From Thalassospira povalilytica (lineage in GTDB: Bacteria; Pseudomonadota; Alphaproteobacteria; Rhodospirillales; Thalassospiraceae): a stretch of 64,000 nt of DNA. The notes beneath the pieces are model-generated. The model saw only the letters and a list, made by a program, of their open reading frames with translations. It had not been told where the DNA came from and did not search any database. The DNA is taken from positions 806,001-870,000 of the forward strand of contig NZ_PGTS01000001.1 of the NCBI RefSeq assembly GCF_002844235.1, in the 5' to 3' direction. Both the position numbers and the translations under genes were made by a program. Shown here piece by piece: positions 17,861 through 26,324 of the stretch (positions within the stretch are counted from its first letter, which is position 1; the number at the start of each line of letters is the position of its first letter).

Positions 17861-17899
17861 GGGGCTTTCCCCATCCGGGGAGGCCCAAAAGGGGCCTTG
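17861..17899 (+). promoter_or_regulatory. Overlapping hairpins between glyS and ppdK
   Basis: The gap carries two GC-rich stem-loops that share one arm: GGGC-TTTCCCC-ATCC-GGGGA-GGCCC, and GGCCC-AAAA-GGGGCC. They cannot form together. They may be a weak terminator or a leader structure for ppdK; no T tract follows. Confidence 0.4.
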
Positions 17900-17920
17900 A
17901 CCAGATGAGGAAAAGGCAAG

Positions 17921-20587
17921 ATGACCAAATGGGTGTACGGTTTCGGTGGCGGTAGCGCCGAAGGCCGTTCGGATATGCGTGAACTTCTGGGCGGCAAGGG
18001 CGCGAACCTTGCCGAGATGAGCAATCTCGGACTTCCTGTTCCGCCCGGCTTTACCATTACAACCGAAGTTTGCACGGCGTTTTATGACAATGACCGTGCC
18101 TACCCGGATGGTCTTGATGCCGAAGTGGAAAATGCGCTGGCCGCTGTTGAAAAGCTGGTCGGGCGCAAATTTGGCGATGCCAAGGACCCGCTTCTTGTTT
18201 CCGTGCGTTCCGGTGCCCGTGCCTCGATGCCGGGCATGATGGACACGGTTCTTAACCTTGGTCTGAATGACGAAACCGTTGAAGGCCTTGCGACCGTTTC
18301 CGGCGACCGTCGCTTTGCCTATGACAGCTACCGCCGTTTCATTCAGATGTATGGTGACGTCGTTCTGGGCGTCGACCATTACCATTTCGAAGAAATCCTT
18401 GAAATTCACAAGGAAGACAAGGGCTATTCCCTTGATACCGAAATGGGTGCCGATGACTGGGCCGAAGTCGTTGGACAATTCAAAAAGAAAGTCCAAAGCG
18501 AACTCGACGCCCCATTCCCGCAGGACCCGCGCGAACAGCTTTGGGGCGCGATTGGTGCCGTATTTGGCAGCTGGATGAATGCACGCGCCAACACCTATCG
18601 CCGTTTGCACAACATCCCGGCAAGCTGGGGGACCGCTGTCAACGTTCAGGCCATGGTCTTTGGCAATATGGGCGATGACTGCGCGACCGGTGTTTGCTTC
18701 TCGCGCAACCCATCGACCGGGGAAAACCGGTTCTATGGTGAATATCTGATCAATGCGCAGGGCGAAGATGTGGTTGCGGGCATCCGTACCCCGGCACCGC
18801 TGACCAAGATTGAACGCGAAGAATCCGGTTCTGATCTGACATCGATGGAAGAAGCCCTGCCGGGTGTGTTTGCTGAACTTTGTGATATCCGTGACAAGCT
18901 TGAATCCCATTACCGCGACATGCAGGACATGGAATTCACTGTTGAATCGGGCAAGCTTTACATGCTTCAGACCCGTGCGGGTAAGCGCACCGCCAAGGCT
19001 GCCCTTCGTATCGCGGTTGAAATGTGCCGCGATGGCGTGATTTCCCAGGAAGACGCATTGCGTCGCGTTGACCCGGCGCAGCTTGATCAGTTGCTGCATC
19101 CGACCCTTGATCCGGATGCGGAACGCAAGGTTGTCGGCATGGGACTTCCGGCATCGCCCGGGGCCGCATCCGGTCAGATCGTGTTTTCTGCCGAGGCAGC
19201 CGAAGAATGGGTTTCGAACAAAGGCCGCAAAGTCATTCTGGTGCGTATTGAAACCAGCCCGGAAGATATCGCGGGCATGCATGCCGCCGAAGGCATCCTG
19301 ACATCGCGCGGTGGCATGACCAGTCACGCCGCCGTTGTGGCACGCGGAATGGGAACGCCGTGCGTTTGTGGTGCTGGCGCGATCAAGATTGATTATGCCA
19401 ACAAAACCATGATTTCCGGTGGTGTGACCCTTAAGGAAGGGGACGTCATTACCCTTGATGGCAGCACCGGTGAAGTCATGCTGGGCGAGGTGGCGACCCT
19501 TAAGCCCGACCTTTCGGGCGATTTTTCCCAGTTGATGGAATGGGCAGACGCCGTGCGCCGCCTGAAAGTCCGTACCAACGCCGAAACCCCCGATGATGCG
19601 GAAACGGCACGCGGTTTCGGGGCAGAGGGCATTGGTCTTTGCCGCACCGAACATATGTTCTTTGATCCGGCCCGGATCATTTCCATGCGTGAGATGATCC
19701 TGGCTGAAACAGAACAGGGTCGCCGTGCCGCGCTTGACAAGCTTCTGCCTTACCAGCGACAGGACTTCATTGATCTGTTCCGGATCATGAAGGGGCTTCC
19801 GGTGACGATCCGTCTGCTCGATCCGCCACTTCATGAATTCCTGCCTCATGGCGATGCCGAAATCGCCGAGGTGGCAAATGCGGCCGGTGTCTCTGAGGCC
19901 ATCGTCAAGCGTCGCTTGCTTGATCTTGCCGAAGCCAACCCGATGCTGGGCCATCGTGGTTGCCGTCTTGGCATCAGCTATCCTGAAATATATGAAATGC
20001 AGGCGCGTGCGATCTTTGAAGCCGCGATCGAAGTTTCAAAGGATGGCGGTGATCCGGTGATTCCGGAAATCATGATCCCGCTGATCGTTGGCAAAAAGGA
20101 ACTCGAAATCCTCAAAGCTGCCATCATCAGGGTTGCGGCCGATGTCGAAACCGAAAAGTCGGCAAAGCTGAACTTCCTTGTGGGTACCATGATTGAACTG
20201 CCGCGTGCAGCCCTGCGCGCCGGTGAAATCGCCGAAGAAGCCGAATTCTTCAGCTTTGGCACCAACGATTTGACCCAGACAACCTTTGGTCTGTCACGTG
20301 ATGATGCATCGCGTTTTCTTGATACCTATATCGCCAAGGATATCTTTGCAGGCGACCCGTTCGTATCCCTTGATCAGGAAGGTGTTGGCGAACTGGTCGG
20401 GCTTGCAGCAGAACGTGGTCGTGCGACCCGGGGTGACATCAAGCTTGGTATCTGCGGGGAGCATGGCGGTGATCCGTCATCCATCGCGTTCTGCGAGGCA
20501 CAGGGGCTTGATTACGTATCCTGTTCGCCATACCGCGTGCCGATTGCACGTCTGGCAGCAGCACAGGCGGCCCTTGGTCGCAAATAG
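17921..20587 (+). CDS. ppdK: Pyruvate, phosphate dikinase
   Basis: An 888-residue PPDK interconverting pyruvate + ATP + Pi with PEP + AMP + PPi. In order: an N-terminal ATP-grasp domain (GGKGANLAEMSNLGLPVPPG; SVRSGARASMPGMMDT), the swivelling phosphohistidine domain with GGMTSHAAVVARGMG (His469), and the C-terminal PEP/pyruvate TIM barrel (GLCRTEHMF; GTNDLTQTTFGLSRDD; CGEHGGDP). Length matches the bacterial enzyme. It lets the cell make PEP from pyruvate for gluconeogenesis on organic acids, which fits the TRAP carboxylate transporters nearby; that link is inference. Confidence 0.97.
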   Translation: MTKWVYGFGGGSAEGRSDMRELLGGKGANLAEMSNLGLPVPPGFTITTEVCTAFYDNDRAYPDGLDAEVENALAAVEKLVGRKFGDAKDPLLVSVRSGARASMPGMMDTVLNLGLNDETVEGLATVSGDRRFAYDSYRRFIQMYGDVVLGVDHYHFEEILEIHKEDKGYSLDTEMGADDWAEVVGQFKKKVQSELDAPFPQDPREQLWGAIGAVFGSWMNARANTYRRLHNIPASWGTAVNVQAMVFGNMGDDCATGVCFSRNPSTGENRFYGEYLINAQGEDVVAGIRTPAPLTKIEREESGSDLTSMEEALPGVFAELCDIRDKLESHYRDMQDMEFTVESGKLYMLQTRAGKRTAKAALRIAVEMCRDGVISQEDALRRVDPAQLDQLLHPTLDPDAERKVVGMGLPASPGAASGQIVFSAEAAEEWVSNKGRKVILVRIETSPEDIAGMHAAEGILTSRGGMTSHAAVVARGMGTPCVCGAGAIKIDYANKTMISGGVTLKEGDVITLDGSTGEVMLGEVATLKPDLSGDFSQLMEWADAVRRLKVRTNAETPDDAETARGFGAEGIGLCRTEHMFFDPARIISMREMILAETEQGRRAALDKLLPYQRQDFIDLFRIMKGLPVTIRLLDPPLHEFLPHGDAEIAEVANAAGVSEAIVKRRLLDLAEANPMLGHRGCRLGISYPEIYEMQARAIFEAAIEVSKDGGDPVIPEIMIPLIVGKKELEILKAAIIRVAADVETEKSAKLNFLVGTMIELPRAALRAGEIAEEAEFFSFGTNDLTQTTFGLSRDDASRFLDTYIAKDIFAGDPFVSLDQEGVGELVGLAAERGRATRGDIKLGICGEHGGDPSSIAFCEAQGLDYVSCSPYRVPIARLAAAQAALGRK

Positions 20588-20609
20588 GCGCGACCGGGAC
20601 TGACTTCGC

Positions 20610-20640
20610 ACGGCGGCAGGGAAACTTGCCGCCGTTATTT
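20610..20640 (+). terminator. Intrinsic terminator of ppdK
   Basis: Arms ACGGCGGCA / TGCCGCCGT followed by TATTT. The right arm touches the stop codon of the convergent minus-strand gene. Confidence 0.8.
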
Positions 20641-21312
20641 ATGACCCGCTTCTGAATCCGGGTCGTTGCGGTGGTCGATGTGTTTCATGATCAGCATCCC
20701 GCCAACCGACAGCCCGAGAAGCAGCAGCACAATTCCGCCGATCTTGAACATTTTTTCGTACAGGGTCGCGCGGTGGAATTCTTCTTCCTGCAAATAGGTC
20801 ATGCGTTCGATGACCTCGTTCATATGGGCGCGGTACCGGGTTTCGGGTTTAAGCGTGCTTTCATAGCGCACGGCACGCAGCAACATGTTCAGGCGCTCAA
20901 CCGCATCGAAATAGTTTTCCTCTGTCATCCGCGCCTGTGCCAGGGTTGGCTTTAGTGGTGGCTGTTCATGCGGGCCGAGAAAGTGACCGGGATAATTTTT
21001 CAGATCCGGCCATTCATGATCAATGCAGTCGCGAACCGTGGTCACGATTGCGCCACACGGCACGATCTTTTGCGGATAGAACCGTAACAGAACGCCTTGG
21101 GCCATCTGTTTGATCTCATTGCCCTTACGGTTATAGATCTGAGTGATGGTGGCAAGTTCCGCGGTGGTTTCGTCGATTGACATATCCGGAACCGGCCTGT
21201 CGCTGATGCCCGGCGGCATTTGCTGTGCCAATGCAATGTTTGGCGATGTCGCCATGACGCAAAGCGAAGAAAACAATGCGATCAAAAGCGGGGCTGCGTG
21301 ACGCAGTTTCAT
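20635..21312 (-). CDS. Secreted, C-terminally membrane-anchored protein of unknown function
   Basis: A 225-residue protein I do not recognise. Residues 1-29 are a signal peptide ending IALA, followed by a helical domain with two cysteines (PCGAIVTTVRDC, possibly disulfide-linked) and a predicted transmembrane helix near the C-terminus (IGGIVLLLLGLSVGGMLIM), leaving a short His/Asp-rich cytoplasmic tail. So most of it faces the periplasm, held in the inner membrane. The start at 21312 (MKLRH) is chosen because it begins the signal peptide; the longer frame to 21426 overlaps a terminator. It lies between ppdK (convergent) and ygfZ (same strand, but separated by a strong terminator). Confidence 0.7.
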   Translation of the reverse strand: MKLRHAAPLLIALFSSLCVMATSPNIALAQQMPPGISDRPVPDMSIDETTAELATITQIYNRKGNEIKQMAQGVLLRFYPQKIVPCGAIVTTVRDCIDHEWPDLKNYPGHFLGPHEQPPLKPTLAQARMTEENYFDAVERLNMLLRAVRYESTLKPETRYRAHMNEVIERMTYLQEEEFHRATLYEKMFKIGGIVLLLLGLSVGGMLIMKHIDHRNDPDSEAGHK

Positions 21313-21375
21313 TCCGGTTACCTGTTTTGTTCCGGCCTTAACATAGGGGTTATTACCCCTTTCGAACAGGTTTGA

Positions 21376-21405
21376 AAACAAAACGGGCCCCGAATTCGGG
21401 GCCCG
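21376..21405 (-). terminator. Intrinsic terminator of ygfZ
   Basis: A 22-base perfect palindrome (CGGGCCCCGAA and complement, 21384-21405) followed on the minus strand by TTTTGTTTT. Confidence 0.9.
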
Positions 21406-21438
21406 GTTGCAAAATTTTGCGATCACGTGATGGGTGGA

Positions 21439-22353
21439 TTATGCCGCGGTTTCGGGCAGTTTGACCCAGCCCGGAACATGAACCGTGATTTTTGCATCGC
21501 CGGCAACAAGGTCGGCATCATCGCTAACCCGTTCCAGACGGATCAGGGCAAGACCGCCATTTCCGTGCACAGACCGAATGGTTCCAGCTTCCTTGTAACC
21601 GTTCATGATGATGGTTCCGGCTTCCGGTGCCGGGCCCTCAACCGAGATCGGCAGCAGGCGCTTGCGCACAAGGCCGCGATATTTGGTGCGCGCTGTCAGT
21701 TCCTGGCCCATATAGCAGCCTTTTTTGAAATCGACACCGCCTAGCTCCTCAAAGCCGTTTTCAAGCAGGATGGATTTTTCGATCTCAAGTTCTTCGCTGC
21801 CATTGGGCAGGCCAAGTGAAACGCGAAGCTGATGATATGATTCTTCATCGCTTTCCGATGCGCCAATTGCCGCCATTTCAGCCAGCTCATTCCTGGGCAG
21901 CAAGATGCGGGCCCCCATTGCGCTCAGGCGCGGGTCAACAGCCTTGATGCCATTGGCAATGCGTCCGGTCGTACCCGGTGTCGTGTCGGTAAACAGGTTC
22001 GCAAGGGCATCTTTGCCGAAAACGGCGATAACGTCGTAACTGTCGGTGACATCGGTCAGTTCGACCTTTGCGCGCAGTTTATACATGCGCAGTTTCTTGA
22101 ACAGTTCGGCGGCGCGTTCGCCATTTTCACCGCGTTCGCTTTCCAGAAGAAGGCTTTCCTCATCCTGTTGATAGACAAAGAAATCAAACAGGAATTTCCC
22201 CTGCGGTGTCAGCAGCGCGCCATATCCCGATTTGGTGGCAGAAACGGTTTCGACATTGTTTGACACCAGCCCTTGCAGAAAGCTGACGCGGTCCGGTCCG
22301 CTCACGCGGATGACGGCGCGATCACTCAGAACGGCGTAAAAAGACTCACTCAT
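21439..22353 (-). CDS. ygfZ: Folate-binding YgfZ/GcvT-like protein
   Basis: A 304-residue folate-dependent protein related to the glycine cleavage T protein, helping assembly or repair of certain iron-sulfur enzymes. The signature KGCYMGQE with its conserved cysteine is present, as is the N-terminal FLQGLVSNNV segment. The start MSESFYAV at 22353 is preferred to the frame start at 22404. It is divergent from the glycosyltransferase cluster and not functionally tied to it. Confidence 0.9.
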   Translation of the reverse strand: MSESFYAVLSDRAVIRVSGPDRVSFLQGLVSNNVETVSATKSGYGALLTPQGKFLFDFFVYQQDEESLLLESERGENGERAAELFKKLRMYKLRAKVELTDVTDSYDVIAVFGKDALANLFTDTTPGTTGRIANGIKAVDPRLSAMGARILLPRNELAEMAAIGASESDEESYHQLRVSLGLPNGSEELEIEKSILLENGFEELGGVDFKKGCYMGQELTARTKYRGLVRKRLLPISVEGPAPEAGTIIMNGYKEAGTIRSVHGNGGLALIRLERVSDDADLVAGDAKITVHVPGWVKLPETAA

Positions 22354-22502
22354 AATCGTATTGGCTCCGATCTGTCGGATTTGTTTGGGCGAAATGTGGG
22401 GCAATCAGCTAAATTTCGCAAGGGTAGACTGCGGGGATAAAGCCCGCACGATCTGCAAGAAAACCCTTCATAAAACGCCTGTGAGCAGATAGAACCAAAC
22501 TT

Positions 22503-23543
22503 ATGAAAATCTTGATGCTTGATCATTCAATCGGCTTTGATCCCAAGGATCGCGAAGCCCGCCCGCTGGGAACCTGCCAACGTGCTTTCATTGCGCTGGC
22601 CGAGGCCCTTGTTGCCCGTGGTCACAAGGTCGAAGCGCGCCGCAATGGCGGCATCGACAAGGATGCAAGCGGTGTAGCATGGCGACAACTTGATGCCGAA
22701 TTGCCGCCCTTTGGTGGCGATGCGGCCAATACTGTTATTGTCTGGCGCGATCCTGCTTTGTTCAGCCATCCTTCGGTACCGGCAAATGCCACGGTTGTTC
22801 TGTGGTTTGACGGTGATCCGGCGCGACTGAATGCGGATGAAGTGCGATTGGTGCTTCAGGAAAAGAAAGTACAGGTCATCTTTACCGATGATGCCCAGGC
22901 CAAATCATTTGATGCGGACCTTGCCAAAAAGCCGATCGTGGTGAAACCGGGCGCAACAGCTGCCTTCACCATGGCGTCGAACATGCATTGGGCATTTGAA
23001 TCGCGCGATGAACTGGCGGTGACGGTTGCCAATACCAAAACCGGCATTGCCCAGATCATTCGTATCTGGGATGCCTATGTCGCGCCCAAGGCACCGAATG
23101 CGATCCTTGAAGTGTATGCCTATGACCTGTTTACGGCGATGGCAGGCGAGAATGATGATGTTTCCGATGACATCCTTGATCTGGTCCGCGGTGCCATTGA
23201 CAAGGGTGTGCGGGTCTATCATCCCAAGCCCGAAGCCGACATGGCCGAAACGGTTGCGAATGCGCGTGCGTTCCTCCATCACGGCAAATACGGCAGCGAC
23301 AATGTCGGACAATGGATCGTTGACGCGCTTGGTGCGGCAACGCCGGTTGTTTCCTATGGCGGGATTGCCCGAAACCGGATCGAGGACGGCAAGACCGGCT
23401 ATATCGTTCCGGACGAAGCCGCATACGGAAATATCACAGCCCAGCTTCTGACCGACCGCGCATTCTTTGCCAACCAGTCCGAAGCTGCGCGCAATGATCG
23501 CCGCGAATGGATCCATGTTGCAGGCGAGCTGGAGAAACTTTAA
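22503..23543 (+). CDS. Glycosyltransferase-like protein, surface polysaccharide cluster
   Basis: A 346-residue cytoplasmic protein with a GT-B-like architecture. The N-terminal part resembles GT4 enzymes in layout (ILMLDHSIGF, then RAFIALAEALVARGHKVEA), and the C-terminal part keeps the nucleotide-sugar pattern HHGKYGSDNVGQWIVDALGA ... PVVSYGGIARNRIEDGKTG. The EX7E motif is not clear, so activity and donor sugar are uncertain. It is the first gene of a close-packed run with the GT9-GT2 fusion three bases downstream, which indicates a role in building the LPS core or a similar glycan. Confidence 0.7.
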   Translation: MKILMLDHSIGFDPKDREARPLGTCQRAFIALAEALVARGHKVEARRNGGIDKDASGVAWRQLDAELPPFGGDAANTVIVWRDPALFSHPSVPANATVVLWFDGDPARLNADEVRLVLQEKKVQVIFTDDAQAKSFDADLAKKPIVVKPGATAAFTMASNMHWAFESRDELAVTVANTKTGIAQIIRIWDAYVAPKAPNAILEVYAYDLFTAMAGENDDVSDDILDLVRGAIDKGVRVYHPKPEADMAETVANARAFLHHGKYGSDNVGQWIVDALGAATPVVSYGGIARNRIEDGKTGYIVPDEAAYGNITAQLLTDRAFFANQSEAARNDRREWIHVAGELEKL

Positions 23544-23546
23544 GCC

Positions 23547-25274
23547 GTGCGTCTTCTGTTTATCACGTCCAACCGTCTTGGTGACGCGGTGCTGTCGACT
23601 TCTGTCCTGCGCCATTATGTTGAAACCTTTCCCGGTATTCGCGTGACGGTCGCCTGTGGCCCGGTCCCAGCACCCATCTTCAAGGCCGTTCCGAACCTTG
23701 AACGCATCATCGAAATGCCCAAGCAAAAACGCGGCGGGCACTGGTGGAAGCTCTGGAAATCGGTTGTTCTGAACTGGTGGGATGTGATTGTCGACTTACG
23801 CGGCAGTGCCACTGCCTATGTATTGCCGGGGTGGAAGCGGGTGGTGCAAAAAGGCAATGATGACAATTTGCATCGGCTTGAGCAGCTTGGCGCGCTGATT
23901 GATGTCACTCCGCCGCCTTTGCCAAAAATCTGGATCGATCAGGAAAGCCGGGACCGTGCCGACGCGTTGCTTGGCAATGTCAAAGGTTCGCTTTTGATTG
24001 TCGGGCCGACCTCGAACTGGGTTGGCAAGACCTGGCACAAGGAACGTTTCATCGAAACGGTTGCGACCCTGACCGGGAAGGGGGCTGTACTTGAAGACGC
24101 CCATGTTATGGTGGTTGGTGCACCCAATGAACGCGAAATGGCAGAGGAAGTGATCAGTTCCATTCCAGATGGGCGGTGTTCGGAAATCTTTGGAACGGAA
24201 AGCCTGTTGACCGTCATGGCCTGTCTGGAGCGTGCCGATCTTTATCTCGGGAATGATTCGGGCCTTATGCATATGGCTGCGGCGTCCGGATGTCCGACAC
24301 TGGGATTGTTTGGTCCGTCGCGTGATGAACATTATCGGCCTTTTGCCAAATGGGGTCGTGCGATCAGGACTGATTGGTCGTACGACAAGATCATTGCAAA
24401 CCGGACCAGCCGTTTCTCACAGGAAAACCTGATGGAAACATTGCCGGTCGAAAAGGTTGTCAAAGCCGCAACCCAACTGGTTGCCGAACATCGTCTTGCA
24501 GGAAAAACAATGACTGATGCAGCACCGCGTATTTCAGTTGTTCTGTGCGCCCATAACGAGGAAAAGCGTCTTGCCGCCTGTCTGGAAAAGGTCAGCTTTG
24601 CCGACGAAATTGTTGTGGTCTGCGACAAATGTACTGACCGAACCGAGGAAATTGCCAAGGAGTTTGGTGCCAAAACTGTTGTTGGCAGTTGGGATATCGA
24701 AGGGCATCGTCGTAACAGGGCAATCGAAGAAGCAAGCAGCGACTGGATTTTCGAGCTGGATGCGGACGAACATGTCAACGAGGAGCTGGCCATCGCAATC
24801 CGCAAGGCGGTCAATAGCGGCACCTATGACCGTTATCTGATCCCGGTCGACAACTATGTTGGCAAACGGTTGGTGCGATATGGCTGGGGGGCGTCATTTG
24901 GGACGTCTGCCGTTTGGCGCCTTTTCCGCAAGGGGCACAAGGTATGGGGTGACCAACGGGTTCACCCGGCAATCAAAATGACCGGGCGGCAGGGGCCGAA
25001 ACTGAATGGTGCCTTGGTGCATTTTGTGGATCGCAATATCTCGGACATGATCCGTCGGCTTGATAGCTACACCAATGCGCGTGCCGCAGATTTGCGGGCA
25101 AGCGGGAATATCGGAACATTCCGTCATAATTTCCGGCGGATTTTTTCGCGCTTCTGGCGCTGTTTCGTATCGCGTAAGGGATACAAGGAAGGCGGGATGG
25201 GCTTTTTGATCGCGCTTCTGGCGGCCCTGTTCCCGATGATTTCCTATCTCAAAGCCCGCTATGACGATGAATAA
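23547..25274 (+). CDS. Fused heptosyltransferase (GT9) and GT2 glycosyltransferase
   Basis: A 575-residue fusion of two LPS-core-type glycosyltransferases. Residues 1-320 are a GT9 ADP-heptose transferase module (LLFITSNRLGDAVLSTSVL; GPTSNWVGKTWHKERF; YLGNDSGLMHMAAASGCPT). Residues 330-575 are a GT2 WaaE/LgtF-like module (ISVVLCAHNEEKRL; FELDADEHVNEEL; WGDQRVHPAIKM), ending in a hydrophobic stretch. The gene starts with GTG three bases after the previous stop. At 24510, exactly at the junction, is an in-frame ATG (MTDAAPRIS) preceded by AGGA six bases away, so the GT2 part might also be made alone. In most organisms these are separate genes. Roles: heptose addition to inner core and core extension; sugars inferred. 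Confidence 0.85.
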   Translation: MRLLFITSNRLGDAVLSTSVLRHYVETFPGIRVTVACGPVPAPIFKAVPNLERIIEMPKQKRGGHWWKLWKSVVLNWWDVIVDLRGSATAYVLPGWKRVVQKGNDDNLHRLEQLGALIDVTPPPLPKIWIDQESRDRADALLGNVKGSLLIVGPTSNWVGKTWHKERFIETVATLTGKGAVLEDAHVMVVGAPNEREMAEEVISSIPDGRCSEIFGTESLLTVMACLERADLYLGNDSGLMHMAAASGCPTLGLFGPSRDEHYRPFAKWGRAIRTDWSYDKIIANRTSRFSQENLMETLPVEKVVKAATQLVAEHRLAGKTMTDAAPRISVVLCAHNEEKRLAACLEKVSFADEIVVVCDKCTDRTEEIAKEFGAKTVVGSWDIEGHRRNRAIEEASSDWIFELDADEHVNEELAIAIRKAVNSGTYDRYLIPVDNYVGKRLVRYGWGASFGTSAVWRLFRKGHKVWGDQRVHPAIKMTGRQGPKLNGALVHFVDRNISDMIRRLDSYTNARAADLRASGNIGTFRHNFRRIFSRFWRCFVSRKGYKEGGMGFLIALLAALFPMISYLKARYDDE

Positions 25275-25298
25275 CCGAACTCAGATGGGAATTGGTGC

Positions 25299-26324
25299 AT
25301 GACAATGCTGCTGCAAACCATGGCTGGAAGTCCGTTTGGCGGGGCCGAGGAGTTTTTTGTGCGCCTTGCCTGCGGTTTTCAGCGTGCCGGTATTGATCAG
25401 CATTGCGTTGTCCGCCCGAACGAGGGACGTAATCCGGTTCTCGCGGCCAATGGTGTATCCTTTGATGAATTGCCGTTTGGCGGGCGTCTTGATTTGAGAA
25501 CCCCTTGGGGATTGCGCAAGCAAATCAAAAAGCACAAACCCCGTATTGTCCTTACTTGGATGAACCGGGCCAGCCGGATGACACCATCGGGTGAGTTCAC
25601 CAAGGTCGCCCGGCTTGGTGGCTATTACAAGCTCAAGAATTTTCGTGATTGCGATCATCTGATCGCAAATACCAAGGACATTTGCGACTATCTTGTGCGC
25701 GAAGGGTGGCCGGTTGAACGCACCCATTACCTGCCAAACTTTGTGGATGCGGTCCCGGGCATAGCGATTGATCGAGCCGAATTCAACACGCCGTCCGATG
25801 CGCCGCTTATTCTAGGGCTGGGACGACTGCATGAAAACAAGGGGTTCGATACCCTGATCCGTGCCTTGGTGGATGTGCCGGGGGCCTATTTGTGGATCGC
25901 GGGCGCTGGTGATTTGAAAGACGACTTGCTGAAACTATCCGGGGAATGCGGTGTTGCTGATCGCGTACGTTTGCTGGGTTGGCGGCGTGACGTTGCCAAC
26001 CTGTTTGCGACCTGTGATGTCTTTTGCGCGTCGTCGCGTCATGAGCCGCTTGGCAATATGGTGATCGAGGCATGGGCGCATGGCAAGCCGGTTGTTGCCC
26101 AGGCGAGTCAGGGACCGGTCCAGTTGATCACCCAAGGTGAAAGCGGATTGCTGTCCCCGCTCGAAGATGCAACCGCATTGGCAAATGATCTTCGCACGGT
26201 CCTTGACGACAAGAGCTTGTCCGAGACATTGTCAGCAAACGGTCGTGCGGCATTTGAAGCCGAATTCACCGAAGACGTAGTGGTTGCCAGATACAAGGCT
26301 TTCTTTGACGAGGTTGCGCGTTAA
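25299..26324 (+). CDS. Glycosyltransferase, GT4 family
   Basis: A 341-residue GT-B glycosyltransferase. It has the N-terminal GSPFGGAEEFFVRLA acceptor-side motif and the C-terminal donor-binding domain with LGLGRLHENKGFDTLIRAL, LLGWRRDVANLF and the EX7E-like region SSRHEPLGNMVIEAWAHGKP. It overlaps the start of asnB by one base (TAATG), so the two are translationally coupled. It is the third glycosyltransferase gene in the cluster; donor and acceptor are unknown, with LPS core the likely product. Confidence 0.88.
   Translation: MTMLLQTMAGSPFGGAEEFFVRLACGFQRAGIDQHCVVRPNEGRNPVLAANGVSFDELPFGGRLDLRTPWGLRKQIKKHKPRIVLTWMNRASRMTPSGEFTKVARLGGYYKLKNFRDCDHLIANTKDICDYLVREGWPVERTHYLPNFVDAVPGIAIDRAEFNTPSDAPLILGLGRLHENKGFDTLIRALVDVPGAYLWIAGAGDLKDDLLKLSGECGVADRVRLLGWRRDVANLFATCDVFCASSRHEPLGNMVIEAWAHGKPVVAQASQGPVQLITQGESGLLSPLEDATALANDLRTVLDDKSLSETLSANGRAAFEAEFTEDVVVARYKAFFDEVAR

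Noticed and set aside
17396..19954. Minus-strand frame of 852 codons
   Set aside because: Antisense shadow of glyS and ppdK; no family resemblance.
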